Source of the DNA: a virus
Strand: one strand, 5' to 3'
Length of the DNA stretch: 20,429 bases
Virus record (IMG/VR): IMGVR_UViG_3300001533_000271
Coordinates: 1-20,429 of that record
Positions within the stretch are counted from its first letter, which is position 1. Each line of letters starts with the position of its first letter. The position numbers and the translations under genes were made by a program. The notes beneath the pieces are model-generated. The model saw nothing but the letters and a program-made list of their open reading frames with translations, did not search any database and was not told the origin of the DNA. This document shows positions 6,545 to 14,225 of the stretch, in pieces.

Positions 6545-6865
6545 TTGAGAGAATCCAGAACTTGTATCGGTCGCTACTGGGGAAACCCTATCAGCGTAGA
6601 ACAACTTTCATCCGGTAAGTGGGTTGCGTATTTGCACCACCCCAAACTCGGAACACTTGAAAGCGATCTGTTCAGCAAACCGCCGAAACTCTGGCAAGCA
6701 AAGTTCTCTTTTCGTGATGAAGTGAAATCTTTGCGCAAGAGAAACTACGAACGAAAGTTCGGCGAAGGAAGTTATGATGAAACAGAACAAAAGCGAAGAA
6801 TCGACTCCAAAGAACTACTGCAATGGGTGCGAAAGCCCGAGGGACCAATCTTCCGTATCGGTTGA
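6545..6865 (+). CDS. Hypothetical basic protein (106 aa), TTG start
   Basis: 106 residues, basic (many Lys and Arg) with a beta-rich first half (CIGRYWGNPISVEQLSSGKW) and a helical Arg/Lys/Glu-rich second half. No family recognised. An in-frame stop at 6524-6526 leaves the TTG at 6545 as the only usable start, with GAGAGAA just before it. Its 3' end overlaps the deaminase gene by about 90 bases in another frame. It sits between uvsY and the deaminase. Confidence 0.6.
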   Translation: MRESRTCIGRYWGNPISVEQLSSGKWVAYLHHPKLGTLESDLFSKPPKLWQAKFSFRDEVKSLRKRNYERKFGEGSYDETEQKRRIDSKELLQWVRKPEGPIFRIG

Positions 6866-7526
6866 GGAATTCACTCGGTTTGTAGATCACCAATCAAGGT
6901 GGTTCCTAAGCAACATGCAGTGTGAAAGCCCTGTCAACTTCTGGCTCAATGTCAGCAAAGCGTTGATCGACGCTTATGACTACGGTCATGAACACAGCAC
7001 GGACAAAAGCACCAAACTGGGTGCAACTATCGTCTCAAGTTTGAAGCAGGACCACCAAGATTTTCGACCGCATTACTTTGGAGCAAATCGAGTCTCCGAA
7101 GAACTACAGAATTGGGAAAAGGTGGGACGAATCGGCGATCTTGATTCTAGACCAAACAAGTATTACTACACTGAGCATGCGGAGCGTGATGCTCTGGCAA
7201 CTCTCAATAGGGCAACGGTAAACCGTGATTCCACTTGGACGATGGTTTGCCCATGGTACGCTTGCGCTGATTGCGCCAGAGCCATTGTGAACTCGAAAGT
7301 GAACATTGTGATTGGTCACCGATCAATGTTGAATCACTTTCTGAACAGTGTAGACGAGCGGGCAAGATCCCAGTGGATGGATAGCATCTATGCTGGGTTC
7401 AAGATCCTAGAAGCGGGTGGGGTCAGACACGCCTATCTGGACACCCCTCTTATCAAATTCACCCAACAGGGTTTGCAAATTGTCAACCGAACTGTAACGA
7501 TTTCTGGTAAGGAATATATTGTCTAG
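6777..7526 (+). CDS. dCMP deaminase-like zinc-dependent deaminase
   Basis: 249 residues. The zinc site is HAERDAL with H134 and catalytic E136, and CPWYACADC with C163 and C166. This matches the cytidine/deoxycytidylate deaminase superfamily (HAE plus PCxxC), although the usual Pro before the first Cys is replaced: here it reads YACADC. dCMP deaminase makes dUMP for dTTP synthesis, a common T4-like function. I chose ATG 6777 (the preceding ATG 6774 is also in frame) because AAGGA at 6765-6769 is seven bases away. The N-terminal 45 residues are an extension with NYCNGC; an ATG at 6915 would remove it. Overlaps uvsW by 8 bases. dCMP as substrate is inferred from the family. Confidence 0.8.
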   Translation: MKQNKSEESTPKNYCNGCESPRDQSSVSVEEFTRFVDHQSRWFLSNMQCESPVNFWLNVSKALIDAYDYGHEHSTDKSTKLGATIVSSLKQDHQDFRPHYFGANRVSEELQNWEKVGRIGDLDSRPNKYYYTEHAERDALATLNRATVNRDSTWTMVCPWYACADCARAIVNSKVNIVIGHRSMLNHFLNSVDERARSQWMDSIYAGFKILEAGGVRHAYLDTPLIKFTQQGLQIVNRTVTISGKEYIV

Positions 7527-9120
7527 TTCTACAATCTGCCTATATACAGATATGGGCAAGATTGAAATTTACCAACTTGATGCTGCTCAAATCCGCGTTG
7601 CGTGTGACTCAGAATCCACGATGCGTGAACTCACCGACTATTTTACTTTCGACTCGCCGAACAAACAATGGTCCCCCGCGTACAAATCCCGTAAGTGGGA
7701 TGGTAAGATTCGCCTATTGAGTCAGAAGACCGGGCAGACCCTATCGGGTCTGGTCGGTCATGTCATGCACTTTGCAGGTCAGTCAGGTGACTCGATAAAG
7801 GCGATTGATTTTTTGGGCGGTGGTGTTGTTGGGTTCAATGATGAGAACGCTGCGGATTTCATGCAGGGGCTTCACCTGCGATCCAATGGAAAAGAAATCA
7901 CATCACACCCCCACCAGATCCAAGGATTCGGTCACGCCATTCGCACTGGTCGATCAATTTTGCTGTCACCGACATCATCTGGTAAGTCCGTCATCGCTTA
8001 CGCGATGGCAAGATACTATCAGCAACAAATCTTCACAGACAAGGCAAACAAGATTCTCATCATGGTCCCAACTGTTCAGTTGGTTGATCAGTTGTATTCT
8101 GACTTTGCTGATTACTCATCGGCTATCAAATGGAATGTTGAGGACCACTGTCATAAGATTTATGAAGGGCAGTTGAACACCAGCGAAAAGCAGATCTATA
8201 TTTCAACTTGGCAGTCGATCTACAAACTTCCGAAGAAATACTTCGAACAGTTTGGAGTTGTCATTGGAGACGAATGCCACAGATACGAAGCCCAGTCTGC
8301 TAAGAGAATCATGACTTCATGTATCCATGCTTATCGCCGACATGGTATGACGGGTACACTTCGGGATCTTCAAGAGTCGAGTATCCATCGTCTTGTCCTT
8401 GAGGGTCTATATGGTCCGGTCAAACAGGTTATCACAACCAAAGAAATGATCGACAAGAAAATCTCATCTGGGATTCAAATCAACTGTCTGAGACTGTCTT
8501 ACCCGGAACATGACCGCAAAGTTGTGTGTGGCATGAGGTATCCGGATGAAATGGACTTTATCTGCGCACACAACCCGCGTAGTGAGTTTGTGACAGACCT
8601 TGCATGCAAACTCAGGGGTAACACCCTCATGCTCTTTCAGTATATCGACAAGCATGGAAAGACGCTGAAAGAACTCATGGAATCCAAATTGGCTCATACC
8701 GGGCGGTCTGTCTACTATGTCGATGGTAGTGTCCCGAAAGACACCAGAGAAGAAATTCGATCACTGGTTGAAAAAGAAGACGATGCAGTTATCATTGCAT
8801 CGTATGGAACATTCTCTACCGGTATCAACATTCGGCGATTGCATAATATCATCATGGCATCGCCTACAAAAGCCCCGGTGACTGTCAAGCAGTCCATCGG
8901 TCGAGGTCTGCGTAAAGCAGAAGATAAAGAGATCGTTACAGTCTATGATATTGCTGACGATCTATCCTACAAGATCAGGAGGAATTTCGCCCTATCGCAC
9001 TTCCGTAAACGGGTGGAAATCTACATTAGCGAGAGTCACCCGTATCGAGTCATACCCATTGACCTAACACAGGGGACTCCCAATGCAATCACTAGGAATT
9101 CAAGTGGTAAAGATGAGTAG
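7519..9120 (+). CDS. uvsW: UvsW DNA/RNA helicase (superfamily 2)
   Basis: 533 residues. The N-terminal part (ELTDYFTF, KWDGKIRLLS) matches the T4 UvsW DNA-binding domain. Walker A PTSSGKS has its Lys at 156; DECH at 251-254 is motif II; GTLRD is motif III; SYGTFSTGINI and QSIGRGLRK are motifs V and VI. In T4 UvsW unwinds branched DNA and R-loops and shifts origin-driven to recombination-driven replication. The TTG at 7519 has AAGGA at 7509-7513; however, ATG 7552 gives MGKIEIYQ, which aligns with the T4 start, and TATATA ends five bases before it. The true start is therefore open by 11 codons. It overlaps the following gene by 38 bases. Confidence 0.93.
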   Translation: MSSSTICLYTDMGKIEIYQLDAAQIRVACDSESTMRELTDYFTFDSPNKQWSPAYKSRKWDGKIRLLSQKTGQTLSGLVGHVMHFAGQSGDSIKAIDFLGGGVVGFNDENAADFMQGLHLRSNGKEITSHPHQIQGFGHAIRTGRSILLSPTSSGKSVIAYAMARYYQQQIFTDKANKILIMVPTVQLVDQLYSDFADYSSAIKWNVEDHCHKIYEGQLNTSEKQIYISTWQSIYKLPKKYFEQFGVVIGDECHRYEAQSAKRIMTSCIHAYRRHGMTGTLRDLQESSIHRLVLEGLYGPVKQVITTKEMIDKKISSGIQINCLRLSYPEHDRKVVCGMRYPDEMDFICAHNPRSEFVTDLACKLRGNTLMLFQYIDKHGKTLKELMESKLAHTGRSVYYVDGSVPKDTREEIRSLVEKEDDAVIIASYGTFSTGINIRRLHNIIMASPTKAPVTVKQSIGRGLRKAEDKEIVTVYDIADDLSYKIRRNFALSHFRKRVEIYISESHPYRVIPIDLTQGTPNAITRNSSGKDE

Positions 9121-9751
9121 TGGTGAAAACATCATTTCATATGTCGAGACCGTTACCGGTAATCCGCAACTCCTCAAGTTCTATTTTCCAATGGTTCTCG
9201 TTCTAGAGAATCAAGGTAAGGATCACCAGTATCAAATTCGATACCGGTCTTGGCTTCTGTTCAGTGAAGACAAAACTGTGTGTGAGGTGGACCGAAAACA
9301 GGTCTTGACCCTATCCGATCCGAATCCCGATATTGCCTTTGAGTATGATGAAATGGTTTCCAAAATCGAAAAGGAAACTGGGGTTTCAATGAATGACCAA
9401 TTGACAGAGGAGGACGAACTTCTCATGGATATTGAAGACCTTTGTTACGAAGTGGATATGGAAAAAATTCTAAATTCTAAGTGGGGTGACCCGAAAATGC
9501 AAAACCGTGGAACCACCATGGATGGAATTTCTACCCCAAGTCCCACGGAAATCCGAAATGTAGTTGACTTTTTGTTGGATTGTGGTATAATTAGCGAAAT
9601 GAGGAAAGGTTGTGATATGGGTGAAAATCATACACAGGATCCAAACGATCACAACTGGGGTCACGACCCCGGAGACGAGGATCAACTGGGTAACGACACA
9701 GATACTATGAAAAAGAAGAAGTGGAATCCACATGATAGATGGTCAGAATGA
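9083..9751 (+). CDS. Sm-like phage protein with acidic/His-rich tail
   Basis: 222 residues. The first 90 follow the same pattern as the protein at 5106: IQVVKMSSGENIISYV, then NPQLL, a YRSWLLFSED strand and a DRKQVLTLSDPNPDIAFEY segment, i.e. a small Sm-like barrel of T4-like phages. The rest has helices (EKETGVSMNDQLTEEDELL) and a 50-residue tail rich in Asp, His, Asn, Gly and Lys. GGGGA six bases before ATG 9083 serves as ribosome site. The start lies inside uvsW and the end overlaps gene 55 by 20 bases. A promoter at 9564-9591 could also produce the last 50 residues alone from ATG 9599. Function unknown. Confidence 0.72.
   Translation: MQSLGIQVVKMSSGENIISYVETVTGNPQLLKFYFPMVLVLENQGKDHQYQIRYRSWLLFSEDKTVCEVDRKQVLTLSDPNPDIAFEYDEMVSKIEKETGVSMNDQLTEEDELLMDIEDLCYEVDMEKILNSKWGDPKMQNRGTTMDGISTPSPTEIRNVVDFLLDCGIISEMRKGCDMGENHTQDPNDHNWGHDPGDEDQLGNDTDTMKKKKWNPHDRWSE
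9564..9591 (+). promoter_or_regulatory. Sigma70 extended -10 promoter upstream of gene 55
   Basis: TTGACT (9564-9569), 16 bases, TATAAT (9586-9591), with TGG just before the -10 (TGnTATAAT, extended -10). Predicted start near 9598. Gene 55 begins at 9732, so this is its likely promoter, and ATG 9599 would be read as a leaderless start. Confidence 0.7.
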
Positions 9752-10391
9752 GAAAAAGCCGTTTTACCTGACGGACGAAAAAACCGAAAGAAACGCCAAA
9801 GGTCACTATGTTGACAAGGACAAGTTTCTTGCGGAGATGACAGCGTTCTGGGAGCAGTGCGAAAAGGAGAGACAGAAAGCCGCGAAAAAAGGCATCGAAC
9901 TTGATCGCACTGAACTCCCGCCGCCGAACAACTATATCGGTCAGTGTATCTTTGACATTGCAAGGAACTACGCCAAAGCCCCCAACTGGGCTTTCTATCC
10001 CTATGTCGAAGATATGATTGGGGATGCCATTGAGAATTGCTTGACATATATTCACAACTGGGATCCGAACAAAGGCAGCAACCCCTTTGCATACTTTACG
10101 CAATTTTGCTACTATGCTTTTATTAAAAGGATTGAGAAAGAGAAGAAGCAAGCCCAAATCAAATTCGATGCTATCCGAGAAATGGATAGTCGAGGAACAT
10201 TTGATCAGTGGCTAAAGCGCGAGGGGTTTGAGGGTACGCCGGAAGAACGGCTTGCGGACTATCTCAAAATTCCATCCCGTGACATTGCCGAGAATCAATC
10301 TATAGGTGGGAAGAAACCCAAGAAGCCCAAGACTGGGAAAATGACCGAACTCATGAACAAGACAAAGGAAAAGAAAAAGGATGACGACTGA
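9732..10391 (+). CDS. 55: Late-transcription sigma factor gp55
   Basis: 219 residues; T4 gp55 has about 185. The central region (YIGQCIFDIARNYAKAPNW...MIGDAIENCLTYIHNWDPNK...PFAYFTQFCYYAFIKRIEKEKK) matches the T4 sigma core, including the FxYxTQ.C..AF..RI.KE pattern of the region-2-like helix that reads the -10 element. gp55 directs host RNA polymerase to late promoters, together with a co-activator and the sliding clamp (gp33 and gp45 in T4, not in this window). A likely target set is the CTAAATA motif upstream of the head genes here. The C-terminal 40 residues are an extra Lys/Pro-rich tail. Read in another frame, it overlaps the 55-aa gene by 11 bases. Confidence 0.92.
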   Translation: MIDGQNEKKPFYLTDEKTERNAKGHYVDKDKFLAEMTAFWEQCEKERQKAAKKGIELDRTELPPPNNYIGQCIFDIARNYAKAPNWAFYPYVEDMIGDAIENCLTYIHNWDPNKGSNPFAYFTQFCYYAFIKRIEKEKKQAQIKFDAIREMDSRGTFDQWLKREGFEGTPEERLADYLKIPSRDIAENQSIGGKKPKKPKTGKMTELMNKTKEKKKDDD

Positions 10392-10548
10392 ACAAAAGAA
10401 ATATCCGACCATTGAAGTAAGCAAAGCCCGCCAACAGATTCAAGAAGTTCTCTTGGAGAATTACGATCTGAATAAACTCAAGGTGGGTTCTCTCATCCTC
10501 TTGGGCGATAAGACCTATCGCATCATTGAGGACAAAGATCAGTCCTGA
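10381..10548 (+). CDS. Small hypothetical protein (55 aa)
   Basis: 55 residues from ATG 10381, preceded by AAGGAAAAGAAAAAGG, a strong ribosome site inside the end of gene 55. A helical N-terminus with AxQQIQEVLLENYDL is followed by LKVGSLILLGDKTYRIIEDKD, which looks like two short beta strands. No family recognised. It lies between gp55 and gp47, where T4 has small accessory genes. Confidence 0.72.
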   Translation: MTTEQKKYPTIEVSKARQQIQEVLLENYDLNKLKVGSLILLGDKTYRIIEDKDQS

Positions 10549-10563
10549 TACAGGAATTTTATT

Positions 10564-11523
10564 ATGAAAATTGCGATTCTCTGTGATACCCATTTCGGGG
10601 CAAGAAACGATCATGCCCTTATTGCAGACTCACAGCAAAAGTTTATTGATTCGTTCTATGAAAAAATGAATGCCGAGGGTATTACCACCGGTATTCATCT
10701 TGGTGATGTTTTTGACCGCCGTAAATATCTGAATATCAGCACACTCAACTGGGTCAAGAAAAGATTCATTGAGCCAGCAGAGCGTTTGGGTATGCATTGG
10801 TACACGATCATCGGAAACCACGACACCTACTACAAGAACACAAACGATGTATCGTCCGTGAATGAAATTCTTGCACCGCTCGATTGCTTTACGGTATACA
10901 ACGATCCCACAGAGATTCAGTTTGGTGAGTTTACCTTTGGTATGATCCCATGGATCAACCGAGAAAATCAAAAGAAGTGTTCGGACTTCATCGCAAAAAC
11001 CAAAGCGCAGATTCTTTGCGGTCACTTCGAAATCAACGGATTCGAAATGAACGCGAACATTCTTTGCAATGACGGAATCGAAGCAAGTCAGTTCAGTCGG
11101 TTCCCCTGTGTTTTGTCTGGTCACTTCCATAAGAAACACACCAAAGACAACATTCACTATCTGGGAACTCCCTATCCTCTGACATTTGGAGACTACGGGC
11201 AACCCAAGGGGTATCATATCTTTGACACCAATACAGGGGAGTTGGAGTTTATTCCCAATCCCGACAGCATCTTCAAGGTGTTCAAGTATGACGACGATGC
11301 AAACGATTATGACTTTGACAACCAAGACTTTTCGGAGTATAATGGGTGCTTCGTAAAGGTTGTGGTTGTTGACAAGAAAGACCCCTATACATTCGACCGA
11401 CTCATCAGCAAATTGTATGAGGTCGAATGCTTTCAAATCCGAATTGTTGATACCACTCTTGCGAACAACTTTGACGATGAGAAGATCACGATAGATCTAA
11501 CCGAAGATACTCTAACGCTATGA
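10564..11523 (+). CDS. 47: Recombination endonuclease subunit gp47 (Mre11/SbcD-like)
   Basis: 319 residues. Metallophosphoesterase motifs of the Mre11/SbcD nuclease: CDTHFG near the start, HLGDVFDRR, IGNHDTYY, then CGHFEING and SGHFHKKH. gp47 works with gp46 to resect double-strand ends and start recombination-dependent replication. AGGA lies eight bases before ATG 10564. The C-terminal 100 residues form the capping part, with a gp46-contact region presumed. A full-consensus sigma70 promoter lies within it at 11315-11343. The stop overlaps the 24-aa gene (ATGA). Confidence 0.93.
   Translation: MKIAILCDTHFGARNDHALIADSQQKFIDSFYEKMNAEGITTGIHLGDVFDRRKYLNISTLNWVKKRFIEPAERLGMHWYTIIGNHDTYYKNTNDVSSVNEILAPLDCFTVYNDPTEIQFGEFTFGMIPWINRENQKKCSDFIAKTKAQILCGHFEINGFEMNANILCNDGIEASQFSRFPCVLSGHFHKKHTKDNIHYLGTPYPLTFGDYGQPKGYHIFDTNTGELEFIPNPDSIFKVFKYDDDANDYDFDNQDFSEYNGCFVKVVVVDKKDPYTFDRLISKLYEVECFQIRIVDTTLANNFDDEKITIDLTEDTLTL
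11315..11343 (+). promoter_or_regulatory. Full-consensus sigma70 promoter inside gene 47
   Basis: TTGACA (11315-11320), 17 bases, TATAAT (11338-11343). Start near 11350, 170 bases before the 24-aa gene and gene 46. It lies in codons for YDFDNQDFSEYNG of gp47. Confidence 0.75.
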
Positions 11524-11594
11524 GTGAAGTTCAAGACCCTGATCGACTCAAGAAAATTATGAGCGAGATTTATACGGAAGCGGTGAATCTTTGA
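11520..11594 (+). CDS. 24-residue micro-gene between 47 and 46
   Basis: 24 residues: MSEVQDPDRLKKIMSEIYTE and a few more, one amphipathic acidic/basic helix. Its ATG overlaps the stop of gene 47 (ATGA), and its TGA overlaps the TTG start of gene 46 (TTGA). T4 also has a small gene, 47.1, in this position. Short, but the double coupling supports translation; a role as a translational bridge for gp46 is inference. Confidence 0.55.
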   Translation: MSEVQDPDRLKKIMSEIYTEAVNL

Positions 11595-13339
11595 GTAACA
11601 CACAAAGTGGAATCATCTTTGAGAAAATTCGCTGGAAGAACTTTCTGGCAACCGGTAACTCTTTCATTGAAGTTGACCTTGCGGAGTCACCAACAACTTT
11701 AGTTCTCGGTGAAAACGGAGCCGGGAAATCAACAATGTTGGACGCTCTATGCTTTGCCCTATTCGGCAAGGCTTTCCGAAATATCAACAAGCCGCAGTTG
11801 ACTAACTCGATCAATGAAAAAGACTGTATGGTTGAGTGTGAGTTTACTATCGGGAACACCAACTACATGATTCGTCGTGGACAGAAGCCCGGCATCTTTG
11901 AGATCTATCAAAATGGAACTCTGTTCAATCAAGACAGCACTGCCAGAGACTACCAGAAGTATCTTGAGCAGAGTATCCTCAAACTGAACTACAAATCATT
12001 CACTCAGATTGTGGTTCTCGGGGCGTCTAACTTTACCCCATTCATGCAGTTGTCTGCTATGGATCGTCGAGCGGTCATTGAAGATCTTCTGGACATTCAG
12101 GTATTCTCTAACATGAATGTTGTCCTCAAACAGAAGATCAAAGACTCTGAATCTGAACTGGCATACTGTGACTCGCAGATCCATATCATCAAAGAGAAGA
12201 TCGAACTCCAACAGGACCACATTCGAAAAATCAGGGAGAAAGATCAACAGAGCATCAAAAAGTTGGAGGAAGAAATTGAAAACGCAAAGCAACAGATCGG
12301 CGAGCGTTGGGAAGCAATATCCTCACTTGATGAGAAGATCAAAAAACTGACACAGACGGCTTTTACTAAAGAGGGATCTATCTCTCTCTATGACCGTTCG
12401 GTTCAGATGAAGCGAAAAGTCCAAGCCAAGATGGGTAAGATCAAAGACTCAATCGAGTTCTATGAACATAACTCAACATGTCCAACATGCTCACAGGATA
12501 TTGATGATGACTTCAAGCAGAAATCCATCTCAGAGCAAAAGGATCGGATGGGTAAACTGGACGAGGCGTTGGATCAGGTTGAGGTTCTTATCGGCGAGCA
12601 AAAGTCGATCATGCAGGAACACCAGAAGATTATGGGAGAGATCCGATCATTCAATGATCAGCGTTCTGATCTTCAATCTGAGATTCGTGGATTCGAAACC
12701 TACATGGCTAAGGTATCCGCAAAGATTCAGGATCAGACAAATTCCAATTCAGACACCACGGATAGTGAGAGCAAACTAGAATCCTTCAAAGATGATAAGC
12801 AAAAGTCTGAAAGCAAGCGGAAGAATGTTATCGAAGAACAACACTATCTCAAGATTGCGGAAACGATTCTCAAAGACACGGGTATCAAATCGAAGATCAT
12901 TCGCCAATACCTGCCGATCATGAACAAGTTCATCAACCAGTATCTCCAAAAGATGGACTTCTTTGTAAACTTCAATTTGGACGAGAATTTCAAAGAAACC
13001 GTCAAGAGCCGACACCGGGATGAATTTTCATACAACTCATTTTCCGAGGGTCAGAAGTTTCGGATCAACATCGCTATTCTGTTGGCATGGCGTGAGATTG
13101 CCCGTCTCAAAAACAGCACCAACACCAATCTGCTTGTGCTTGATGAAGTGTTTGATTCTTCACTTGACTCCGCAGGTGTAGACGACTTCATGGAACTTCT
13201 TCAACTGGTCAGCAACGACAGGACAAATGTCTTTGTGATTTCTCATCGTGGGCAGACGATGATAGATAAGTTCGACCGCGTGATCGAATTTTACATGCGG
13301 AAAGACTTTACGAAGATGCAAAAGAAAGAGTCAACATGA
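11591..13339 (+). CDS. 46: Recombination endonuclease subunit gp46 (Rad50/SbcC-like ATPase)
   Basis: 582 residues; T4 gp46 has 560. Walker A is GENGAGKST at 40-48, preceded by KIRWKNFLATGN like T4 KYKNIMSVGQ. Coiled coils flank the zinc hook CPTC at 297-300. The C-terminal half has the signature FSEGQKFRINIAILLAWREIA and Walker B NLLVLDEVFD with D518 and E519, then VISHRGQ. With gp47 it forms the end-resection complex. The start is a TTG coupled to the micro-gene stop, with GGAAG at 11576-11580. The stop overlaps the start of the next gene (ATGA). Confidence 0.94.
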   Translation: MSNTQSGIIFEKIRWKNFLATGNSFIEVDLAESPTTLVLGENGAGKSTMLDALCFALFGKAFRNINKPQLTNSINEKDCMVECEFTIGNTNYMIRRGQKPGIFEIYQNGTLFNQDSTARDYQKYLEQSILKLNYKSFTQIVVLGASNFTPFMQLSAMDRRAVIEDLLDIQVFSNMNVVLKQKIKDSESELAYCDSQIHIIKEKIELQQDHIRKIREKDQQSIKKLEEEIENAKQQIGERWEAISSLDEKIKKLTQTAFTKEGSISLYDRSVQMKRKVQAKMGKIKDSIEFYEHNSTCPTCSQDIDDDFKQKSISEQKDRMGKLDEALDQVEVLIGEQKSIMQEHQKIMGEIRSFNDQRSDLQSEIRGFETYMAKVSAKIQDQTNSNSDTTDSESKLESFKDDKQKSESKRKNVIEEQHYLKIAETILKDTGIKSKIIRQYLPIMNKFINQYLQKMDFFVNFNLDENFKETVKSRHRDEFSYNSFSEGQKFRINIAILLAWREIARLKNSTNTNLLVLDEVFDSSLDSAGVDDFMELLQLVSNDRTNVFVISHRGQTMIDKFDRVIEFYMRKDFTKMQKKEST

Positions 13340-14142
13340 GTTCAGCAATCGAGTCCGAGTGGTATAAGAAAAAGCGGTTGATGGTTGAAGACGCTTTCAA
13401 AATTGGAAAGCCGAAACTGGAAAACTCGCGAACCGAAATATCCCCCAGTGATCGTTACTATGTTGAAATCGTTCCCTATAAAATTTCCGATACCGGCTGG
13501 GATTATTGTGAATCTGTGATCTTCCGAAAGGGTTCTCGGGACAAGATTGGCACGGTTCTGAGAAATTACGGTCGCATGCCTCTTGCGTGGTGTGAAAACC
13601 ATCTCAAGACGAAAGATGACTATTTGCTATGCGGGGAAGATTATCAAGGTGTTACGGTTGTCAACCTGAATACTGGGGAAAAGACTAGTTGGATTGGTGA
13701 AGAAGCCAAGGTTGGATCCGGATTTTGTATGGCGGATGCTCTTATTTCTCCGGACCACAGTATCATCGCAGTCCACGGGTGTTACTGGGGTGGAGCATAT
13801 GAGATTCACTTCTTTGACTTCAACGACCCGGAAAAACTACCATGGAAATCTATTGGAGTTTTTGAGGGATTCGTTCCCATGTTCGGAAGTCACTATGCTA
13901 TTGATGAGATTATCGCATGGGATGATGACCAAACTCTACTCTGCACAACAGTATCTTACCACCATGCAGTCAATCAAACAAGAATCGAAGAAATCGACGA
14001 TGTAGAAGAATTTGATTGGCTGTGGGAAGACCCCGAAGAAAGAATTGCCGTTTGTACAACCAGTGTGGCAATTAGCCCGGACGGTAAGAGTGAAATTTTA
14101 GAACATTCATGGTCGGAATACGATTCCAAGATTGACGGCTGA
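13336..14142 (+). CDS. Beta-propeller-like protein of bacterial type, function unknown
   Basis: 268 residues. Blade-like strands are visible: YLLCGEDYQGVTVVNLNTGE, then ALISPDHSIIAVHGCYWGG, AYEIHFFDFNDPEKLPW, DEIIAWDDDQTLLCTTVSYHH and SVAISPDGKSEILEHSW. The phrase SPD...IAVHGCYWG..YEI.F.DF..P recalls uncharacterised bacterial proteins of the same size, and I know no T4 counterpart; it may come from a host genome. It starts on the ATG that overlaps the gp46 stop (ATGA), so it belongs to the recombination operon as read, and it ends just before the palindromic terminator. Enzyme function is not evident; binding of a partner protein is a guess. Confidence 0.7.
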   Translation: MSSAIESEWYKKKRLMVEDAFKIGKPKLENSRTEISPSDRYYVEIVPYKISDTGWDYCESVIFRKGSRDKIGTVLRNYGRMPLAWCENHLKTKDDYLLCGEDYQGVTVVNLNTGEKTSWIGEEAKVGSGFCMADALISPDHSIIAVHGCYWGGAYEIHFFDFNDPEKLPWKSIGVFEGFVPMFGSHYAIDEIIAWDDDQTLLCTTVSYHHAVNQTRIEEIDDVEEFDWLWEDPEERIAVCTTSVAISPDGKSEILEHSWSEYDSKIDG

Positions 14143-14166
14143 GTTTCACAAAAATCAAGGCATGAA

Positions 14167-14190
14167 AAAACCCCGGATATCCGGGGTTTT
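14167..14190. terminator. Bidirectional intrinsic terminator at the convergence point
   Basis: A perfect 24-base palindrome: AAAA, CCCCGG, ATAT, CCGGGG, TTTT (stem 14171-14186, loop of four). T runs follow on both strands, with GTTTT to 14195 on the + strand and AAAAAA at 14165-14170 giving U's on the - strand. It ends both the + strand recombination operon and the gp23 transcript. Confidence 0.9.
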
Positions 14191-14225
14191 GTTTTAGACC
14201 TTGTAGAGGTCCATGTTATCTGCTA

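Noticed and set aside
10630-11436. A 268-codon - strand ORF opposite gene 47
   Set aside because: Fully covered by gp47, which has all its catalytic motifs; no domain or ribosome site seen on the - strand.
14167-14190. The perfect palindrome as an attachment or recombination site
   Set aside because: Convergent genes, G+C stem and T runs on both sides are explained by a bidirectional terminator.
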